Assembly: GCA_028641055.1 (NCBI GenBank)
Contig: CM054060.1
Span: 205,616,445-205,680,444, forward strand
Direction of reading: 5' to 3'
Length of the DNA: 64,000 nucleotides
Source of the DNA: Alopecurus myosuroides
Taxonomy: Eukaryota > Streptophyta > Magnoliopsida > Poales > Poaceae
The position numbers and the translations under genes are program-made. Numbering within the stretch: position 1 is the first letter of the stretch; the number at the start of each line of letters is the position of its first letter. Below are positions 58,101 through 64,000 of the stretch, in pieces. Under the pieces are notes generated by a model. That model saw nothing but the letters and a program-made list of their open reading frames with translations, was not told the DNA's origin and ran no database searches.

Positions 58101-59077
58101 AGAAAATACCAAGACTTTATATGGCTTTCTCTATTGTTAGTAAGTTAGTTGAACAAGACCTACCCTAAACCAAAATGGAAATACTAACTTAGAGTACTCA
58201 AATATTTTGATGAAAAACAACTAGGTGTTAAACATTGTTATGTGTTATAATAGTTGAGATAGTTAGACCACCTTGATGAACTCTTGGAACTTCCTCGAAA
58301 AGTATGGTTATAATAAAGTTAGATCACATAAAGCTCAACCTAGTCCTTCCCAAGTAAACCATTGGAATTTCCTTAACAAGAATGAGACCACTAGAGAATG
58401 AATCTTTCAACTCAAACCTAGACCTTGTCCTAACCAACTTGGTTAAGCCCCTTTTGATATATTAGTTGCTATGTATGTTTTCTACACTTGTATGTTTGTT
58501 TGTTAGGATGCTTGTTTATTTGGTTTTGTGTTGTCAATGAATAGATTGTAAGGAGAGCAACGATCTTTTGTGAAGAGAGTGTGATATCTTCACCAACTTC
58601 AACAAGGCAAGTAACACATCATCAACTACCCATTATTTTCTATATGAATTAGTTGATTTTTGAGTAGTATGCATTGATAGGAAATTTTTTACTAAGTTGT
58701 ATTATGCTATGCTATTATCCTAGTAGTGTGTAGCCATCTCTTTTATCCTTGTTATTTATAACCTTAGAACTTGATAGATGCTATGCAATGAGACAAATGA
58801 TTTTTACTTGATGTTGTGGAAAAATTCTAAGTAACAACTTCAATGAACCACCTGGGTGGATTTGGTTGTTTGGCTGATGAGAGTTGAGTGTCTCCCCGAG
58901 GGGTGTTCACTTGAGGAATGCCACCCAGGAACAAAGTGATTATGATGTTCCCCAAGTGTAGATTGCTTCCAGTGCAGCCTTTAGTCATATGGGATCTGTC
59001 TTGATCAACTAAGTTGTGAGGGTTCAGCCCGGGCTTGACAAGAAGATGTAGCATAATTATAGGTGGAACGGGTCTTG
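55126..59077 (+). mobile_element. LTR F3, interrupted by element D
   Basis: It starts TCTAACATCCCTG and is cut after GGAACGGGTCTTG, corresponding to F1 position about 46869; roughly 780 bp of LTR are displaced beyond the window. TGACGTCA boxes at 55997-56004 and 56008-56015; intron-like segment at 56245-56334. Confidence 0.85.
55997..56015 (+). promoter_or_regulatory. Paired TGACGTCA boxes in LTR F3
   Basis: As in F1 and F2. Confidence 0.55.
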
Positions 59078-60656
59078 TGTAACATCCCAAGTCTGAAAAA
59101 TAGCCATTAGAATGTTTTGCTCTCTGTTATTTTATGTTTTGCATCATGGCATCATGTTGATTGCATTTGTTTTGTTTGTTTTCCATTTGTTTTTCTCTGT
59201 TTTCATTTGTTTTCCTTTGTTTTATATTTGAATTTCAAACCAAAACTTCAAACCTTTTGTTTCATCCTTGTGATGTTACAATTTCCAAAATGTTATTTCA
59301 AATAAAAACAACCAAATTGTTTTCTTTTTGTTCCATAGTGATAAACTATTAAATTACTGGTTTTAAGCAATCAATTGTTTCCAAATCACATTCAAAAATT
59401 CAAATACATTTTACAAACAGCACCAAGTTGAAAATATGAAAATCACCAAAACAATCTAATCTTTTGTTTCCACCTATTCAATGTTTGATCAACTAATAAC
59501 ATGGTGGTATTATTTCAAATTAATTAAATCCAACTTGCTTTCAAATTCAAACCCAATCACTCAACAGCACCTAATTTGAACATTATGAAAGTTACCAAAC
59601 ATTTATAAGCACTTAATCAATTTAAACATTAGGGTCACCCTAGTAAAGGGTTGGTTTTCAATAATATTTATTTCACTAATACAATACATCCAATTTTGGT
59701 TTAATTAACAAACAAAAAATAAACTTGAAACTTTTTGGAATTAAAGGTTAGCATTGAGTTGCTATTTGAAAACCTAAACTAACCATAATTTTTTCCAAAA
59801 TTTTATTAACCTAAAACCCCATCCTTTTCTTCCATTTGGTTTTATGCAACAAAAAAAAATAGAACACAAAAAAAATTAAAACCAGCAAGGGAGAGAGGCC
59901 CAACCCTTTCCCTCTTTTCTTCCCCAGCCCAATTCCCCTAGAAGCCCAATACCCCCTTCTTCCCCTTGTCGTCTTCCTCCCCTTATGTACGAACCCCTCC
60001 ACCACCAACCGATTCCTCCTCCTCCACTCGATGTGCAGCCGTACTAGGCTCTCCCCCCCTTAAAACCAACCTCCTCCCCCCCTCTGCCTAAACCCTACCC
60101 CTCCTCATCCTCCACGGCGCCGCCATCTTCCATCTCCTCTCCAAAAACCGATGCTCTTCTGAATGTCTGAACCTCCTAAAGAGGGCTGCGGTGGTCGTGG
60201 TATTGCGGGCATGGCGCCTCCGCCCTATCCCACGCCGGCGCCATCCAAGCCCGGGAATGGAACCGGCATCCTCCCGGCTCCAACTTCGCTGAAGGGGTCA
60301 CCGGCCGTGGATGCCCGAGGCGGCGCCGCCGTCAAGCTTTCTCCACCGCCGGCGCCCTGCTTCGCCTGCTGCTCGACCTGCCCTGCACGTCCGCCCCCTG
60401 TTCCGCTCGATACCTTCCTGCCTCGAGGTAAGCCCTCGATCCCCTTCCCTCGCCTCCTCCCACTCCCCACGGTTGCACCGCACCTCACATGCCACAGCGC
60501 CCCACGGCCCTTGAGCGATCGCTGCCGGCGATGGGTTCTGTTCGCTGCAGTTCTGTTCGCTGGGTGTTCTGTTCGCGTGCAAGTTCAGAAAACATCCGCA
60601 AGCCACACCATAACCCCACCGAGCCACCCTTTCCATCACCAACCGAAACCCACCAC

Positions 60657-60709
60657 ACTGGCAGAGACCCCCAGCGCGCATCAGGAGGTGGGGGGTTCGA
60701 ATCCCCCCT
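60657..60709 (+). repeat. tRNA-like module in the D LTR
   Basis: The B box GGTTCGAATCC at 60694-60704 sits inside a perfect T-arm-like stem (GGGG/CCCC). About 30-36 nt upstream TGGCAGAG is a partial A box. This is the same place in the LTR as the module of element C. Confidence 0.45.
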
Positions 60710-60929
60710 CCCTCATTTTAACCAAATCATTTTTTTCCATTGATTTGGTCACAGCAATTTCAAAGAATCACAACTAGGCCCTGTTAATTAAATCTAGACC
60801 CCTGAAATAATTATTTCTAAGTCCCTAATGGTTTAAAAGTGGCAGATTTGCACCCAATCTTCTAAAATGCATAAGAAATTCATCCCAACTCCAAATTCAA
60901 CATTTTTAATATGTTTTCAATACCAAATT

Positions 60930-61690
60930 AAATGATCTATCCAAATATAAAATTTGTTTACTGTTTTGAATATTTTAAATTGGTGCAAAATTTGAAAACT
61001 TGTCAAATTCACTTAAACTTGCAAAATTCATAACTTGTTCATAAAAATTCCAAATTCCACAAACTAAATATGTTTTCCAATCAACTTTTCATGTACTTTC
61101 CAAATATAAATTTTGTTTGCTGTTTTGAATAATTTAAATTGCTGAAAACAACTGTTTCTTAATTAATGCATTTAAAATTGCCAAAATAATAACTTGCTCA
61201 TTTTAAATCCAATTTCAACAAATGAAATATGTTTTCCATGCAAAATTAAACCCTCTTTCCAAATATAAACTTTGTTTTCTGTTTTGAATAATTAAAATTG
61301 GTTAAATAATTTAAACTTTGTTTATTTCATTTAAAATTGGTAATTTCATAACTTGATCAAAACAAATTCTTTTGGAACATATAAAATATGTTTTCCAACC
61401 CTAAAAGTATAAACTTTTCAAATATGAAATTGGTTTAATGCTTTGAACAAATAAAAATTCAAATAAGTTCATGTTTGAATTAAATTCATTTAATTCTTGC
61501 TTAAACTTGTTTAACTCATAAATACTTTATTTGAAATCCTTTTGCAACAAGTGAAACATGTATTCCAACCAAAATCTTGTGTTCTTTCCAAATATAAACT
61601 TTGTTATCCATTTTGAACAATTAAAATTGGTGAAAACAACAAATTCTTGTGTGACACCTTTAAGTAACCCAAAATTCCCAAACTTAACAA
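60930..61690 (+). repeat. 159-bp period array in the D LTR, five units
   Basis: The marker CCAAATATAA or near variant starts at 60941, 61100, 61259, 61418 and 61588, giving spacings of 159, 159, 159 and 170. Each is followed by a TGTTTTGAATA-like word. It is the reverse-complement counterpart of the C arrays, including the position of the single 170-bp spacing. Confidence 0.75.
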
Positions 61691-63864
61691 ATGAATTTCC
61701 AAACTTGTTAAACCTTATTTCCAATTGGTTCTATTGTTGTTATTTTGCTGTTTTCCTCATCCATGCATCATGTTAATTCACTTACACAATTTGATTAGTT
61801 GTAAAACAATTAATTCAACCATAATTCATGGGCTTTTCATATGCAATCCAATTGCATGTGGGTCCATTTAATCATGTTGTTATCTTGTCAACTAGTTTAT
61901 TTTGATGCATCAAGTAAATGGTCATGCATCATCCCATGTTTGTGCACTATGCCATGATATTGATTGTTTATCTTTCTGCATTGTTTGTTTGCTTCTTCTC
62001 GGATAAACGACGACGTTGAGACCGACGATACTTACGACACCCCTTCTAAGGATTTATAGCTCAGTACCAGGCTACTGGGTTTTGCAGGCAAGTTATCACT
62101 CACATGAACCATCGTGTTCCTTTTCAACATTGATTACCGATACTTTCCGTTGTTCTTTTCTGCTAGCCTTAGTAGTATTTGTTTCTGTTACGAACCCATC
62201 ACATGAATCCTTTAACCTTGATATTGCCTCACCTCCACTCCTATCACCCCTTGGTTGAGCCAGTGTCTTACTAGCATGCTTAGGTTGTTTTGCTCGAGTC
62301 TGTTACCCGTTACTTTATGTTACTACTCTTTTATGTTCTGGGGGCTCGACGTTTAATCAATCAATCATGCTAATGTTGCTATTAATAATAAATTTGATGA
62401 TAAGGCACCGGCAGGAGGCCCAGGGTGGTTTTGAGGCCTGCTAGTGTCGACCCTAATAGGAAAAGGGTCTTGTCTACTGATCCATGATGAGCGCACTAAC
62501 CGCATGTGGGAAGCGAGTATGGGCGCCCCCCTCAATTTGATTCGATTCGCATCTCGTCCAAATCGCCACACGTAGTTCGGGCTTTCCATTTGCTGCATGC
62601 ATGATCTTGCGAGCCCTTGGATCCCGGGTGGAACTTTTGTAGTCGGCATTTAGGGCGGCGTGGTCTTCCAGTGCTATGAGGGTCCCCTTTTCTTCGTGGG
62701 GCTCGATTAGCCGCGCACGCACAGCACGTGGTGCTTTGGGCTTGATGCGAAGAAGAGTTGAGTTGTGTTGAGTGCCCCGCTTGGTGGAAGGGCCTTTCCA
62801 TCTGGCGGGTTATTCATGCGTGTACGGCCAAATTGGTGCAACCCTGCAGGGATAATCTTCTCGAGAAGCCGTGTTTTCCGCGGTTATGGATTACTTGGTG
62901 AAAGTACTGGCTAACAAGTACTCAGGACAACTTAAACCTAATGATTAACAACCTTACACCCAATGATTAACAACTTGACTAGTAATAGGCTTATTGACAC
63001 AATAATCTGAACCATCATTAATCCAACTGTGTGAGCTATCCTCGGATTGCTTCTTTGGATAAGGGGCGAGATCCAGGATGGGTTTGTTTGGAGCTAGTTG
63101 ATAGGTTGGTTACGATACACGATCTTATCTCTTTTCTGATAGCCGGAAGTTGTAGTATGTTCTGTAGTTGGTTAGAGCAGCCAGTTGCAGCATCTTTTAT
63201 ATCCCCTTCCTTCCGTTGAACCCAAAGCATCTGTGCTTGGTGTTGACGGGTTACACTTTGGTGAATTGTGAGTCTTGCTTGCCAGTACGTTTATGTACTG
63301 ACCCCTTTGGGGCTGTGGTTTCCGCAGACGACGTTTCCGAGGATCTACATGGTGGCTACTACGTGGAGTATGACGAGACTGCTGACGAGTAGATAGCGGA
63401 CCCGGGCAGGATCCGAGACTTCGTGGATGGGCTCCGTCTGTTCGTTTCCGGCCTCTTAGGCCTATTTGGTTCTTGTCTGTACCTAGACATGTTGAATGCT
63501 TCCGCTGTGATGTAATGATGTATTGTTGGGGCAGGTGCCCTCTGAATGATTGTATTTGCTATCTCTGCTCTAATGAGAGCCATTTGCAACTTATTTCCAT
63601 CTTTTGTGTCGTAGAGATCTGTTGTGATATCAGTTGTTCAACGCCGTTGACGTACCATGTGTGTATGGTTTGAAGTACGTCAATGGAAGTGTCCTGATTT
63701 CTATAGGATAGTTTACGTCGATGCTGAACAGATAGGGGTTGGTTGTCACACATACGTGTGTTGGCCTACTCGTAAGAGGACGCGGGTGCCGGTAAGCCCC
63801 GTAATCCAGTCTACTACTGTTCAACGGAACGGCGAGTATCCTTTAGAAGTCCGGGTGCGACAAA

Positions 63865-63882
63865 TGGTATCAGAGCCTGTCT
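63865..63882 (+). other. Primer-binding site of element D
   Basis: TGGTATCAGAGCCTGTCT starts two bases after the LTR, the same as in element C, complementary to initiator tRNA-Met. Confidence 0.85.
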
Positions 63883-64000
63883 GCCTGTAGGATCCCTTTT
63901 ACTGGTCGCAGTTGAGTCTAGAAACTATTTTGTAGCTATATAGGAAAAATGAAACGTGAGAGTAGGAATTCTGCCATTTTTCTTCTTTCCCCACCCACCC

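Larger units (their letters stand above)
42930..59077 (+). mobile_element. Element F: non-autonomous LTR element, tandem with three LTRs
   Basis: Structure: LTR F1 (42930-47652), internal (47653-49026), LTR F2 (49027-53753), internal (53754-55125), LTR F3 (55126-59077, interrupted by D). LTRs start TCTAACATCCCTG and end in GGGAACACTACA or GGGAACGCTACA; both internals start with a TGGTATCAGAGC PBS. The internal region of 1.37 kb has no gag, protease, RT or integrase, so the element must use proteins of another family. The size pattern (very long LTR, small non-coding internal) resembles LARD-type elements such as those known in Triticeae. The copies differ by only scattered changes. Confidence 0.85.
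59078..63862 (+). mobile_element. Element D 5' LTR (4785 bp)
   Basis: It starts TGTAACATCCCAAG and ends CCGGGTGCGACA, the same termini as C. Large parts align with the reverse complement of the C LTR, but with marked divergence, so D is a different subfamily. A GC-rich leader block (59880-60700) contains a TTAAAACC TATA-like word at 60060-60067 and a donor-like TCGAG/GTAAGC (GT at 60428). The 204-codon frame 60163-60777 is Pro/Ala-rich, overlaps other frames in the same GC-rich block and has no recognised domain. It could be a short leader ORF, but I do not call it a gene. Confidence 0.85.
59078..64000 (+). mobile_element. Element D: Tekay/Del-like element, 5' end only
   Basis: It contains a complete 5' LTR (59078-63862), PBS, and 120 bp of leader closely matching that of element C. 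Orientation is opposite to C. Its coding part, 3' LTR and right TSD are outside the window; the left TSD would be the last bases before 59078 (probably TCTTG). Confidence 0.82.

Noticed and set aside
60163..60777. 204-codon ORF in the D LTR, Pro/Ala-rich
   Set aside because: It lies in a GC-rich LTR block where several frames on both strands are open. It has no recognisable domain, and no comparable frame is kept in the related C LTR.
1..64000. Host genes
   Set aside because: All substantial coding similarity is to retrotransposon gag-pol or the accessory ORF. No exon chain with host-type domains was found outside the elements.

Overview
This window looks like intergenic DNA from a large grass (Poaceae, probably Pooideae) genome. 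It is built almost entirely of nested transposable elements: Ty3/Gypsy LTR retrotransposons inserted into one another, plus one CACTA DNA-transposon end. I see no host protein-coding gene, rRNA or functional tRNA gene. The grass assignment rests on the element types: CRM/chromovirus-like gag-pol, Tekay/Del-type elements with 4-5 kb LTRs and a chromodomain, and a CACTA terminus. Species cannot be read from the sequence.

Layout. 1-437 is a CACTA 3' end with a 3-bp target duplication, inserted in a Gypsy LTR scrap (438-535). 536-2870 (E1) and 2871-5487 (E2) are solo or partial long LTRs, E2 inserted in E1. E2 is interrupted at 5487 by element A (5488-42573, + strand, CRM-like, TSD CCAAA/CCAGA) and resumes at 42579-42929. 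Element A is split by two insertions: B (10092-18378, + strand, CRM-like, TSD GTATA) inside its reverse-transcriptase coding region, and C (19449-40290, - strand, Tekay/Del-type chromovirus, TSD GTTGA) inside its RNase H/integrase region. The right part of E2 is cut by F (42930-59077, + strand), a non-autonomous element with 4.7 kb LTRs and a 1.37 kb internal region without gag-pol. The third LTR of F is cut at 59077/59078 by D, a Tekay/Del-like element whose 5' LTR (59078-63862) and primer-binding site lie at the window end.

Three elements (B, C, F) are tandem or three-LTR structures of the form LTR-internal-LTR-internal-LTR. Two of these (B, C) later lost sequence by deletion. B keeps only the first 12 bp of its outer left LTR. 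C lost the accessory ORF, PBS and part of an LTR from its second unit. In B and C one TSD pair brackets the whole complex.

Coding content. Element C carries the most complete genes. Unit 2 has gag (37502-38416) and an uninterrupted 1143-aa pro-RT-RNaseH-integrase-chromodomain ORF (34025-37456), separated by one in-frame TAG. Unit 1 has broken copies of both, but also an extra ORF (28350-29306) between PBS and gag. Its sequence pattern resembles a double-stranded-RNA-binding-domain fold without the usual lysines; this is the best candidate here for an under-described function. A and B polyproteins are decayed.

Non-coding structure in the LTRs includes a degenerate tandem array of about 159 bp period shared by the C and D LTRs, a tRNA-like A-box/B-box module, twin hairpins, paired TGACGTCA boxes, and an intron-like segment in the F LTR leader. 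The inferred insertion order is: Gypsy scrap, then CACTA and E1, then E2, then A and F, then B and C in A and D in F.
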